DNA of 41,337 nt from Acanthaster planci. Taxonomy: Eukaryota > Echinodermata > Asteroidea > Valvatida > Acanthasteridae. The translations under genes were made by a program, and so were the position numbers. A model generated the notes under the pieces. The model searched no databases. It had not been told where the DNA came from and saw only the letters and a program-made list of their open reading frames with translations. Shown here one piece after another: positions 31,790 through 41,337 of this stretch; the stretch's first letter is position 1, and each line of letters begins with the position of its first letter. The stretch is from positions 78,270-119,606 of the forward strand of contig NW_019091647.1 in NCBI RefSeq assembly GCF_001949145.1, read 5' to 3'.

Positions 31790-32695
31790 CTCACTTAGTT
31801 TGTGCGCATGCGCACTGAATCCCACCATAGCCAGAACCAAAAAATGGTTCTTGACTCTGACAGGTGGACCCCAAAAGTAATTGATCAACATCAAGCTCAG
31901 AAAAAAGTTGTTTGCCCCTTATTTCCATACCGATTAGTATTTAAACACTAAAAGTCCCTTTTGATAACTTGCATGCGATACAGATCCTTTTCCTGCCAAA
32001 TTTTTGCCCGTCTTTCTTAAGTACCTCCAAAGTACATGTAAGGGTCAGAAGTTGGAAGTGAAGCCTACATTTTAGAGGGGATTTTTTCAGTTTTACCGAG
32101 TTTTCCCTGACATTTTTCTACTTGTGAATGGTGAGGAATATCATGAACACTCTAGTGAGAAAGTATCATGCAAGAAGGCAACCGTATGGACGAGAACGGA
32201 AAGTCTCTTAGTCGTGCAATTTGATGTCGTTGTACGTATATTATTAGTGCAATGCTGTAAAGTCAACTCGTAACGAAACGCACTCGTCCCAAGGTGTGTG
32301 TGCGTACGTGTATGCCATGCCCCGAATCCGGACATCTCATTTTTGACCGTTGTCCGGTCATGTCGGACTCAGTGTGGAAATTTGAAATCCGCATGAAAAA
32401 CGAACCGCATTTCAGACAAATGGCTCTCTATCTTGAAGAAATAAACTGATGGATACAAACGATTCATCAGTCTTCCAGACAGTGTTCCACCTAGAAGTAA
32501 TAAACTTTTTTTATCATAAGAGTTACTAGTCTTTCATGTGGCATCAAAGTTATTTCAAGGTAAACCCGGCAAAATTGTGAAAATTAGACGCAAAGTTAGC
32601 TGGAAAAAAGACGACGACGACCATACGTAGCTATTGTGCAAGCGCGAATTCACAAACAAAATGCACGCACAGTCTATGGGGACCGAACAAACGTG
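31790..32695 (-). repeat. Dispersed repeat A, copy 2
   Basis: Inverted counterpart of 19555-20812. On the plus strand it starts at TCACTTAGTTTGTGCGC and ends near GCACGCACAGTCTATGGGGA. Between these, TTTCCATACCGATTAGTATT, GACAAATGGCTCTC and ATAAGAGTTACTAGTCTT have close mirrored matches in copy 1. It lies just beyond the MITE upstream of the SLC43 gene. Confidence 0.7.
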
Positions 32696-33360
32696 TAAAC
32701 CTGAAAGTTGACCTTGATGGCACGGTTCCAGAACCCTTGGATGGGAAACTTATAATGTGCCAACATTTTTTAGGCTAGAGCTCCAAAATTCTATTTGCAT
32801 CGCTGCGAGCGTGAGGACGCAAGAGGTCATCAATATAAAATCAGGTTGTTCCACGGGCTCACGCGTTTCGTTTTCGCTCCAGTTGTGCTCATTCCGTTTC
32901 CATGATCCTGCTAAATTGGTCAGCTTGCCGCGAGTTTTAAATGTAAACGCTAAGGAAAGGCTTTGGGGATTGTCGTGCACGACATTTTATGATGATCGGT
33001 TTAGGGCCCGTTGCAGTGGAAAGACTTTCATGTAGACCTGTGGGAAACCCTCGGTGTAATGTACTGTTGCACACCCGCAAATCTTGGAATCCTAGTGCCC
33101 CGTAGTTTTACTCGTTCTCGGTCCTTGCATTTCTCAGGGTCTCTTATTTAGCTCAGCTATGCATTATGGACATGCAGCAGAGACGTTAATTTTGTATTTA
33201 GTTATTCATGCTGTACTCTGGCGTGATCGCGTGTTCCTTCACTCCTTTGTCCTTGTGTTTTCTCTGCTCAGTTTTGGCATGTCGAAATTCCCCTTCACGT
33301 GGCTGCGTGGTTGGGCGTGGAAGGTTCCCTGAAATGCTAATGTTCAGAAACCTCAGACTT
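32696..33360. other. No recognisable feature
   Basis: Short plus-strand frames (32757-33035, 33208-33477) show no domain and no repeat match. I see nothing I can name. Confidence 0.4.
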
Positions 33361-34162
33361 TGTAACTGTCAATCATTCGCTACAGATGACCGGGTGAGCA
33401 CTTTCACGCTCCCGTCTCTACACTTTGTACACGTGACTTCTTATTCTGTATTTTACCTTTTTACACACGACACTTAGATTCTCGCACACGACTCTAGCAG
33501 GAAGTCATGTGACCCTTTGAGATGGAAGATTTTCATTGGTCGAGCTGTTTAGCGACGCTTAGATTTTATTAATTCCTAAGCCTCTAGAATCCTATAAATA
33601 GAGTAGATTTTCCCTAAGTCGTTGGTCAGGCGCGGCAGACCAAACCCTAGTTGCGAGAGCGGAACCTGACGTAGTGCGGCGGTTGGACCCTTTCCGAGAG
33701 AAGTGCGATAGTAACCATTCTTATGGCGAAGAAATGTAACCACATGAATGGCCAGCTAGCTTAGCTTGGACCGATGCGAGAGCAGTACGAATTAGCCCAG
33801 GGTAGAGAGTCGTAGCGGCCCGTCACCGCTACGTCCGAACCGATTGCCGGGTGAGACACCCCCGTGTCCCTTGTCCTGCTAACTAGCCCAGTCCTCCCCG
33901 TCTCTACACTGAGCCAATGGTACACAGTGCGGCGATCTTATCATTGCACTCATCACGTTGCGGTCTGAGCGGCAGTATGGTCGGTACATACCGGCGCTGG
34001 CCCCGTCCAGCCCTTGCTAGTCACCGTGGTGGTCCGGGACAGCTCCCACCACGGCCCGGCCCGATTAGTGTGGCCTAGCTGTGCGATGCTACACACACGT
34101 ACCGTACCCACTCTGTCCGACTTGCATTTCCAATGTTCCTGCCAAACCGTAGTTCAGTTACA
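33361..34162 (+). mobile_element. Candidate solo LTR
   Basis: The segment begins TGTAACTG and ends CAGTTACA, a perfect 8 bp terminal inverted repeat of the TG...CA form used by LTR retrotransposons. Inside it a CCAAT-box-like site (CATTGGTCG, 33534) and the TATA box CCTATAAATAGAG (33592) stand in normal promoter spacing. The downstream part is GC-rich. Against it: the flanking five bases (GACTT and CTCGT) are not a target duplication, no AATAAA lies inside, and no second LTR or internal coding region is seen. It may instead be a TATA promoter with a non-coding first exon of an unseen gene. Confidence 0.35.
33592..33604 (+). promoter_or_regulatory. TATA box CCTATAAATAGAG
   Basis: A strong TATA-box match, with an inverted CCAAT element about 55 bp upstream. 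A transcription start would be expected near 33625. No downstream plus-strand gene is recognised, which is why an LTR promoter is considered. Confidence 0.55.
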
Positions 34163-35574
34163 CTCGTATGCAACTTCGCCTCTCTTTAACTTTTGCCTTT
34201 TGTGTGTTGTATTATGTAAAGCTACACCTTCTTCCAACCCACATTGAACTTTAATGAAGAGAAGTGAGAGCAATAAACCAACCATACAGTTTGACTGTCA
34301 CCCAAACCCCTTGTTTCACGTCCACATTTTAATAAATTGTTGACCCCAAATATAACATCCCGTATAGACACTAATAAAGTCCATGCTACCATCGACTTGA
34401 TATTTAGGAAAGCCAACAGTATTTTAATGAAGATGATCACCGGTTTGTTACAGTCTTGCAAAATCTTTTGAAAACACTGACACACATATGTGGATTAGTG
34501 TTTTAAGGTGTAACAACTGAGCAATAATAATGGTGGATAAACGAGAAATAAGAAATACTAAATGGACAAACAGGCTTCTAGGACAGACAGGCTCCAGACA
34601 ATACAAACGTGCAAGGGCATTTTCAAGAGATAACTAGCCCTGCGTTGGTGGCAGACAGCCTTTAAGTGCCTAATGGTGTTATGCACAGTGGTTCTTAGCG
34701 TAAGCCGACACTGAGAAATACAAAGGATTGGATTAGTTTAGTTGCAAATGCTCTGGCCAAGATGCCATTTTAGATATAGCTTTAACAAGGAAACCTGTGA
34801 TAATGGGGATATCATAAGGTAGCTCACAGCAAGCAGTTACTTGGCGACTAAATGAGTTCAGGAGAAATTTAAAAGACAGTAAGTGAGTTCGTGTAGTACG
34901 ACTCAATAGCAAATTGTTGGCAAAGGCCTACAATACATGACCAGACCGGCCCCTCGATATTCAAAGAAGGATGACTCCAGGTAGGGTGTGCAATTGCAGC
35001 ACAGACCCAATTCAACAAGTTTCAGTTTTGACCTGGCAGTTACAAGGAGCTTTGCGAGCGAAGGCCTCAAGAAACCTGTTCTTGGGCAACATCACAGCTG
35101 TAGATATTTTCGTACTATATCTGGTAAAGAGATGACAGTCATAAACACATATATTCGGAAATAAAATATGATTGTAAAAAAATGGAAAATGTTGAAAATA
35201 AGATTAGAAAAAAAAGTGGAGAAAGAAGAAAACATTACGGCCTTACTTCTCATTTCAACAATCGTTGGAGGATAAAGGCGGATCGAGGCAATAATTTTTT
35301 TTACAGCGTAGAAGAACATTTTTCTTTTGGCCGCCCATAGAAGGTGCGGCTAAGATTTATAAATAAAGCAAAGGTCTGTTTTGGTCATACAAAGCAACGG
35401 ATAAGCCAGTTGCGATACAAATCAAGATGCATTTCGACAAGATTCAAGGGATATGCCCGAAAAGAAGAAGTGAAAGGCAATGTTTCTGCGAGAAGTAGGC
35501 TTAAGGGACGGATCCAGCTTCGGGTGTCAGGGGGCAAAGTTTAAAGAGAAATGCTGTTTTGAGCTCATTGAATA
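34163..35574. other. No recognisable feature
   Basis: AATAAA sites at about 34272 and 34330 could be polyadenylation signals for a transcript from the TATA box at 33592, but no coding region links them. The rest is AT-rich without supportable features. Confidence 0.35.
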
Positions 35575-36418
35575 TGATCAGAGAAATATGGAAGGGCTGC
35601 GTAGCACCGTGATCAGAATATTGACATGAATATAATACAAAATCAGTGCTCTGGAAAATGTAATTGCCGAGCTTTAAGTAACCGAGTACCTTCTTCAGGG
35701 CAAGCAGATTCAGTTCTTAATAAACCCAGAAAAATCCATTTTCATTTCCCCCTAGATGCAGCGTTCCAAGTTCGCAAATGACGCGCTGCTCCAGTTTCTT
35801 ACGCTGTACATTAGATGACGCTTTCCGCAGGATGCAGACGCTTACATCACCGAGGGAATGTGGCGGCGCGCAAAAGTGCTGCGCAACAGTGAAACCGGGT
35901 GCTTGTTGGAACACACAGCGCAAGTGTTTCACAAAGCGATCACCAAGGCGACACTTGGTCCCTCCGATGTACAGTTTACCACAGCAACGACATGTAATGC
36001 AATAAAACACATTACTAGTAATGCACGTATGATCCCCGCGTATTCTGTACCTACCGCGGGGGCCGACGACCGACGGGCTGTTAACTATGTAGGGGCAGGT
36101 GTTACATCTGGGGCGCTGACAAGGGGAATCATGCTGCCTGCTTTTGACGGCGAGACAAAATTCACCAGGAACGTACAACCGTGTACCCGACAGAACGATC
36201 GCGCCTACACACGAAAATCGGGGTTCGGTGAAAATGGAAGCTGTGGCCGCACCATTTCCGAGTGCACCAAAATGTTTGAGAAGAACATTGCGTACCAGGA
36301 GGTTTGAGGGTGGTATGTGGTGAGTACAAGGGGGCGCCATTACGTTGCTTGGCCCCGGTGGGTTTCAGAGCCGTTTCGCGCAGGATTGAAGATACGGCGT
36401 TGAAGGCAGCATCTACGG
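35575..36418 (-). mobile_element. Penelope-like retroelement, 3' remnant (type 2)
   Basis: A minus-strand remnant carries the endonuclease half of a Penelope-like element. After its stop codon (35717) there is a translatable-looking block containing LPEEGTRLL-type sequence (CCTGAAGAAGGTACTCGG) that is common at the 3' ends of such elements. The 5' side breaks off at about 36418, exactly where the outer end of the large foldback arm begins. The RT is missing. Confidence 0.72.
35717..36340 (-). pseudogene. Endonuclease domain of Penelope-like element, zinc-knuckle plus GIY-YIG
   Basis: A 207-codon open stretch. A Cys cluster, CQRPRCNTCPYI (near residue 94), precedes HTCITSNVFYCITCRCCGK and LYIGGTKCRLGDRFVKHL. 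This has the zinc-binding linker and GIY-YIG layout (Tyr in FYCITC, Tyr in LYIG, Arg in CRLGDRF, His) of Penelope-like endonucleases. The usual Glu/Gln after LYIG is Gly here, and a Glu (KKLEQRVI) follows at the C-terminus. The frame is uninterrupted but truncated at the N-terminus, so it is not a functional element. It differs strongly from the copy at 4610-4918. Confidence 0.8.
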
Positions 36419-38309
36419 CTCCCTTGCGTCGTGCCATCGGATCGAACCGTCGCCTTCTTGCCATTACTTTTGTACACACACGACGCGTCGCGTCGTGCTG
36501 CCTTAGGTCCTTTCCATGATGTTGCATTTTTTGTCGCCTAAACGTCGCCCCTTCCGTCGCCCGTCGCGTCATACGGTCGTGCGTCGCGTCATACGTCGTG
36601 TCGTGCATCGCGTCGCCTAATACGTCGTGTGTTGTCGCCCTTTGTATCTTGGTGTTTATAGAGGGCGCCTTTACTGTTTTCTTTCATTTCCGTCCCCAGT
36701 ACTTGAATAGTAGGGTACAGTCCACTAATTCAAACCCCATTGAAAACAGTGTAAAATCGGCACTGTTCAGGGCCCAATAACGTGCTTACCAACATCCTTG
36801 AGATTGCTGAAACACAAATAAAATTATTGTCTGGTTCCTAATCTTTCGATTTCTTTTCAATTTATTGTGGGCTAACCAATTACATTTTTAATTATTCCCG
36901 CAAAACAAAATCACCCCCGAAAAGTGATTTTTCCGAAGTCTGATTGGAGCCATTTTTCAAGTGGCAACCCTCAACCTTCTTGGGCACTTAGGACCATTTT
37001 TCAGTTGTAGTTTTTATCCATTCTGCTCTCATAGGATAGCTTAAAGACCCAGACAGTTGATCCTGGCAACGATTTACACAATCTCACCATTTCGGGGCCA
37101 AACAATCTCCTATTTCAGAAAAATGCTGAGCTGCTACTTTTTTATGCTAATGGCTGAGCAAAAATTCTTACCAGAATAGTGGACTGCATGCACCTAGTAC
37201 ATGGTATTCACTCTTTATACGCTGCTGCCATGGGCATGCAGAGCCTTGAACTGACAGCTTTTGAAGTATTTTCCAATCGTTCAGTAAATGGGTAGAACTA
37301 ACGCAGCATGCCCAAAGCTACTAAGCAACATACATGTACACGGAAAAAGCTGCCAGATCGAGGCTCTGCATGCCTATGGCGGTAGCGTAAAAAGGGAAAT
37401 AGGTAGCAGGTCATGTTTCTGTTATGGCTCTAATGGTTACTTTCTAACTTTCTGTTTTCGTTAATAGTGAGTTGTTGAAGAAAAGGTTTGTTTTTTTAAT
37501 CAAATGTAACTAGAAAGAGCGTCACGACCAACTATCAGCCTTGTCTCCTGGAAATAAATAACATGAGCCACAACTTCGTTTTAACTTTTCCTGCTCTAAT
37601 TTTGATCTTCCTAATAATTATGTAATAGAATTGATTTTGTTCCCCCACTTTTGGAAATCCTGAACCCCCAGAATTAGGTCATACAATTTGTGTGAGTTGC
37701 TTGACAGTGCGTGTGGACAGTTGGTAGCAGAATTTGCAACTAGCCTCAAGAGTCCTTGAGAAGGAGCTGATAATTTCCCTAGCCAGTGACCTTCCACTTC
37801 ACTTGGCTGCTGGACTGAACAGAGACTGTTTTGTTGTCTCTGTGTGATCTCTCCTTCCACGGGACCTGCCATACTTATAAATTCGTCCCTGTCCTGCTCT
37901 AGGCAAAAACATTACCAGTGTAAGCCTATTGAACCACATATGCATACGTTGCTGGACAGGGGGTGGCCTGGACCAGAGCCACATGAATTCCATTCCGAAA
38001 CCTGATTTAGTCGAGGGGAAGGAAAGACTGCGCACGTGAACCTCAAACATGATATAGCCCAACACATCTTCGTCATTTATTTAAGCTCTTTTACTGCAAG
38101 CCTTTCTACTGCAAGCTGTACAGCTACTTGCCAGGTCAAGACTAGCCAAGCCAAGTCGTCCCAAACTTCAGCAATAGATCGTCTTCAAGCTAGGCCCTTT
38201 ATTTATTTTCATTGCTAATTCATAATGTTTTCTGTTAAATAGAATCCCTATTTTTTTCTCATTATTGAAAAGATGCTCTCTCTAACGCGAGGATATTTGT
38301 ATTTTCGTA
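36419..38309 (+). repeat. Left arm of foldback element
   Basis: The outer 220 bp is GTCG-rich. Matching landmarks with the right arm include GGTGTTTATAGAGGGCGCCT, CATGCAGAGCCTTGAACTGA, GTCACGACCAACTATCAGCC, GGACAGGGGGTGGCCTGG and TCTAACG/ATTTTCGTA at the inner tip. It carries about 250 bp (36860-37110) missing from the right arm, so that part is an insertion or was lost on the right. It also holds an 84-codon minus-strand frame (37618-37872). Confidence 0.85.
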
Positions 38310-39108
38310 AATCGTGCGAAAACTTTTCACTATATGATTAGCCGGAAACGAATTAATTCTCACCGGTTAGGTGATAATAAAAGGCGTAAACTAGTTAACA
38401 AATAAATAATGTAAGCAGGTGTCATGATTCTCGTATTTTGCCCGCTACAATATTTCTAAATCTACTCTAAGATACAATACATCAATCATTACAACGTGCT
38501 TCCTAATGTAAGATGCGGATCAGAGGAGAAATTATACATGAGTGTGGCCAAACAGAGTTGAAAAAAAAGACACGGCCACAATGATAATAGCGTCTGTATA
38601 ATGTTTTATTCAGAAACACAGACTAATATCATTGAAAGTGTGGTGCTGATGAAGGTAACGAGGACGACTGGCCTAAAGGAAGATTACGACGGAAAATTCT
38701 GAGGGTATTATAGAGCAGGCTCGGTGGTAACTTCCCAGTAAACCAGTGGTCAAACTTGCAGTCATACAATTGTAGACAAATTGTCTGGGGAATTGGGAGT
38801 ACTACTTAGAAATTACCGGGATGGACCACGGAGAAATACCGGTATCTATAAGATTACAAATCTACCACAAATGGGAAGTGCATCGACGGTATTAAAAAGA
38901 AATCATTGGCTGGGTTTAAAGAGTGACGAATTCTGGGCTTCCACTTATTATGAGAGAGCAGTTCCTACATATGCCGATTTTCTTTTTGCTCTTTTTTCTT
39001 TTTCTTACTAAAACATGACAGAAATTATTCCTAACCGAGGAATGGATGAGATAAAAACAAGAACAAATCAACACCAAAGAGTAAATAGCATGTACTTTGC
39101 GAAGTAGG
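38310..39108. other. Spacer of the foldback element
   Basis: About 800 bp of unique AT-rich sequence between the arms. No transposase-like frame is present. The longest open frames (38781-39011 plus, 38916-39131 minus) have no recognisable domain. Confidence 0.7.
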
Positions 39109-40800
39109 TACGAAAATACAAATACCCTCACGTTAGAGAAAGCATCTTTTTAATAATGAGAAAAAAACAGGGATTCTATTTAACAGACAAATTATGAATT
39201 AGCAATGAAAATAAATAAAGGGCCTAGCTTGAAGACGATCTATTGCTGAAGTTGGAGACGGCTTGGCTTGTCTTGACTTTGCAAGTAGCTGTAGAGTTTG
39301 CATTAGAAGGGCTTGCAATAAAAAGAGCTTGAATGGATGGCGAAGATTTGTTGGGCTATATGATGTTTAGGGTTCAAGTGCACAGTCTTTCCTTCCCCTC
39401 GACTAAATCAGGTTTCGGAACGGAATTCATGTGGCTCTGGTCCAGGCCACCCCCTGTCCAGCAACGTATGCATGTGTGGTTCAATAGGCTTACACTGGTA
39501 ATATTTTTGCCTTGAGCAGGACAGGGACGAATTTGTAATTATGGCAGGTTCGATGGAAGGAGAAATCACAGAGAGACAACAGAACAGTCTCTGTTCAGTC
39601 TAGTAGTCAAGTGAAGTGTGGAAGGTCACTGGCTAGGGAAGTTATCAGCTCCTTCTCAAGGACTCTTGTGGCTGTTCTGCTACCAACTGCCCACACGCAC
39701 TGCCAAGCAACCTGCACAAATTGTATGACCTAACTCTGGGGGAGTTAGGATTTCAAAAAGTAGGGGGACAAAATTAATTCTATAGCATAATTATTAGGAA
39801 GATCAAAATTAGAGCAGGAAAAGTTAAAACAACGTTGTGGCTCATGTTATTTATTTCCAGGAGACAAGGCTGATAGTTGGTCGTGACGCTCTTTCTAATT
39901 ACATTTGATTAAAAAAAACAAACAAACCTTTTCTTCCACAACTCAATCTTAATGAAAACACAAAGTTAGAAAGCATGCATGAAAAAGAACAACAGAAACA
40001 AGACCTGCTACCTATGTGCTCTTTGTACGCTACCGCCATAGGCATGCAGAGCCTCGATCTGGCAGCTTTTTCCATTTATGTTGCTTAGTAATTTTTGTCA
40101 TGATGCTGCGTTAGTGCTTTTGCCATCTATACTCTACAATTGGACAATATTTCAAAAGCTGTCAGTTCAAGGCTCTGCATGCCCATGGCGGCAGCGTACA
40201 AAGAGCGAATAACATGTACTGGGTGCATGCAATCCACTATTCAAGTGAGAATTTCTGGTCAGCTCATTAGCATTAAAAGGAAAGCATTAAAAGGAAATCA
40301 AAAGATAAGGGACCAGACAATAATTTCATTTGTGTTTCAGCAATCTCAAGGAAGTTGGTGTCCATGTTATTGGGCCCTGAACAGTGCCGATTTTACATTG
40401 TTTTCAATGGAGCTTGAATTAGAGGACTGTACCGTACTATGCAAGTACGGGGGCGGAAATAAAAGAAAACAGAAAAGGCGCCCTCTATAAACACCAAGAA
40501 GCAAAGGGCGACAGCACATGACGCGTCGCGTCGTGTCGTGCGTCGCGTCGTGCTTCAGTCGACACAATAGGCGACGCGATGCACGACACGACGTCGACGC
40601 GACGCACGACGGTACCACGCGACGGGCGACGGAAGGGGCGACGTTTAGGCGGCAATAAATGCAACATGGAAAGCACCCAAGGCAGTACGACGCGACAGGC
40701 GACGGCACGATGCGACGCAAGATGCGACGCGACGTGTGTGTACAAAAGTAGTGGCAAGAAGGCGACAGTGCGACCCGACGGCACGACGCAAGGGAACCGT
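39109..40800 (-). repeat. Right arm of foldback element
   Basis: Inverted copy of 36419-38309, from TACGAAAATACAAATACC at the inner tip to GGCACGACGCAAGGGAACC at the outer tip. Its equivalent of the left arm's 84-codon frame starts MAGSMEGEITERQQNSLCSV and then hits a stop. From 40500 outward it becomes CGAC-rich degenerate repeats. Confidence 0.85.
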
Positions 40801-40907
40801 CGTGTCGTCGCGTCGTCTGGTTGTGTCGCCTGGATGGACGCTAAAGAGAGAGAGAAATGTTTGTCGTAAATAGTACATAATACATTGGTATGGAATTCCA
40901 TATCTGC

Positions 40908-41037
40908 CGTCGTGCGTCGCCCGTCGTGCGTCGTCCGTCGTGCGTCGCCCGTCACGCGTCGCCCGTCGTGCGTCGCCCGTCGTGCGTCGTCCGTCGTGCG
41001 TCGCCGGTCGTGCGTCGCCCGTCTTGCGTCGCCCGTG
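40908..41037 (+). repeat. 14 bp tandem array CGTCGTGCGTCGCC
   Basis: Nine consecutive 14 bp units plus four bases. Variants differ by one or two bases (GTCGTC for GTCGCC in two units, CACGCG or CTTGCG in one each). The array ends abruptly at a run of T. It is the cleanest version of the degenerate repeats found in both outer arm ends, and likely the true outer domain of the foldback element. Open frames across it (Arg/Ser/Val-rich) are by-products of the repeat. Confidence 0.92.
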
Positions 41038-41337
41038 TTTTTTTTGTCACGATTGTGCAGTGGTATTTTTAACTTTGACCCTTGATCATTTCACATGTAC
41101 ATGTCCTTGTTCGATCGATCCACAATGCCTGACTCTCATTTGAGCAATAGAACTAGAAGATGTACATGTATTCGTTTTTGCAGTTGCGCCATATTCCTAT
41201 TGAAAGGAGAAATAATATCCTGACATCGACTAAGTAACGTGTATATGAAATAACACTATTTTGGTTACATAAATAAATCAACAAAATAGACTTTTGTTAC
41301 GGTAGATTGTTTTTCTCGATAACTTAGTTACTCTAGA
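41038..41337. other. No recognisable feature
   Basis: AT-rich flank to the window end. ATGTACATGT occurs at 41095 and 41161. Nothing else is seen. Confidence 0.5.

Larger units (their letters stand above)
36419..41037. mobile_element. Large foldback element, 4.6 kb
   Basis: Two arms, 36419-38309 and 39109-40800, are inverted copies at roughly 85-90% identity by eye, separated by a spacer of 0.8 kb that is not repeated. The outermost 200-300 bp of each arm is degenerate, GTCG/CGAC-rich, tandem-like sequence. On the right, beyond the paired part, stands a clean array of a 14 bp unit (40908-41037). Long inverted repeats ending in tandem arrays are the hallmark of foldback transposons, such as Drosophila FB and sea-urchin TU elements. 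No transposase was found. The left tip has been replaced or cut by a Penelope-like remnant. Confidence 0.8.

Noticed and set aside
37799-38065. Frames in the foldback arms as a genuine transporter- or enzyme-like gene
   Set aside because: No domain recognised, the frame is broken in the other arm, and it is embedded in a transposon-like structure.
40885-41143. Arg/Ser/Val-rich open frames across the tandem array (also 40485-40955 and 36162-36608)
   Set aside because: All three frames of a 14 bp repeat stay open because the unit lacks stops; the residues simply echo the repeat.

Overview
This is an animal (metazoan) genomic window. It is AT-rich and intron-rich, with canonical GT-AG introns, and is densely packed with decayed transposable elements. 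No bacterial-style gene arrangement is present. The mix of elements (Penelope-like elements with GIY-YIG endonucleases, a DD41D-spaced mariner relative, LINE reverse transcriptases, many short inverted-repeat elements and a very large foldback element) suggests a marine invertebrate such as a cephalochordate, echinoderm, hemichordate or mollusc. I cannot fix the species.

The one clear host gene is a complete SLC43-family membrane transporter on the minus strand, closest in recalled family features to SLC43A3 (equilibrative nucleobase transporter). I assembled it from nine exons between 31179 (ATG) and 8669 (stop). All eight introns are GT-AG and every splice phase matches, giving a 570-residue protein. 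The last exon has no start codon of its own, so a simple ORF scan would miss it. A second possible gene, a 158-residue reading frame with hydrophobic segments, sits inside intron 6 on the same strand.

Layout: 1-8600 holds two short inverted-repeat elements (6-240, 6027-6266), a Penelope-like remnant (4321-5030), a mariner-type deletion derivative with unusually long terminal repeats (6909-7876) and a SINE-like piece. The SLC43 gene fills 8669-31179, and its introns hold a foldback repeat (two copies), a 564 bp element with repeated subterminal motifs, a THAP zinc-finger fragment, two LINE fragments, a second mariner copy and two larger dispersed repeats. A further inverted-repeat element lies just upstream of exon 1. 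From 31790 onward come a dispersed repeat, a TATA-containing candidate solo LTR, a second Penelope-like remnant, and finally (36419-41037) a 4.6 kb foldback structure. Its arms are about 1.7-1.9 kb long and end in degenerate GTCG-rich sequence, with a 14 bp tandem array on the right.

The most interesting structures are the 4.6 kb foldback element (resembling in architecture the sea-urchin TU-type foldback transposons), the two complementary deletion derivatives of a DD41D-type mariner element with TIRs of over 200 bp, and the 564 bp element with iterated subterminal motifs. Coordinates of repeats were matched by eye and could shift by some bases.
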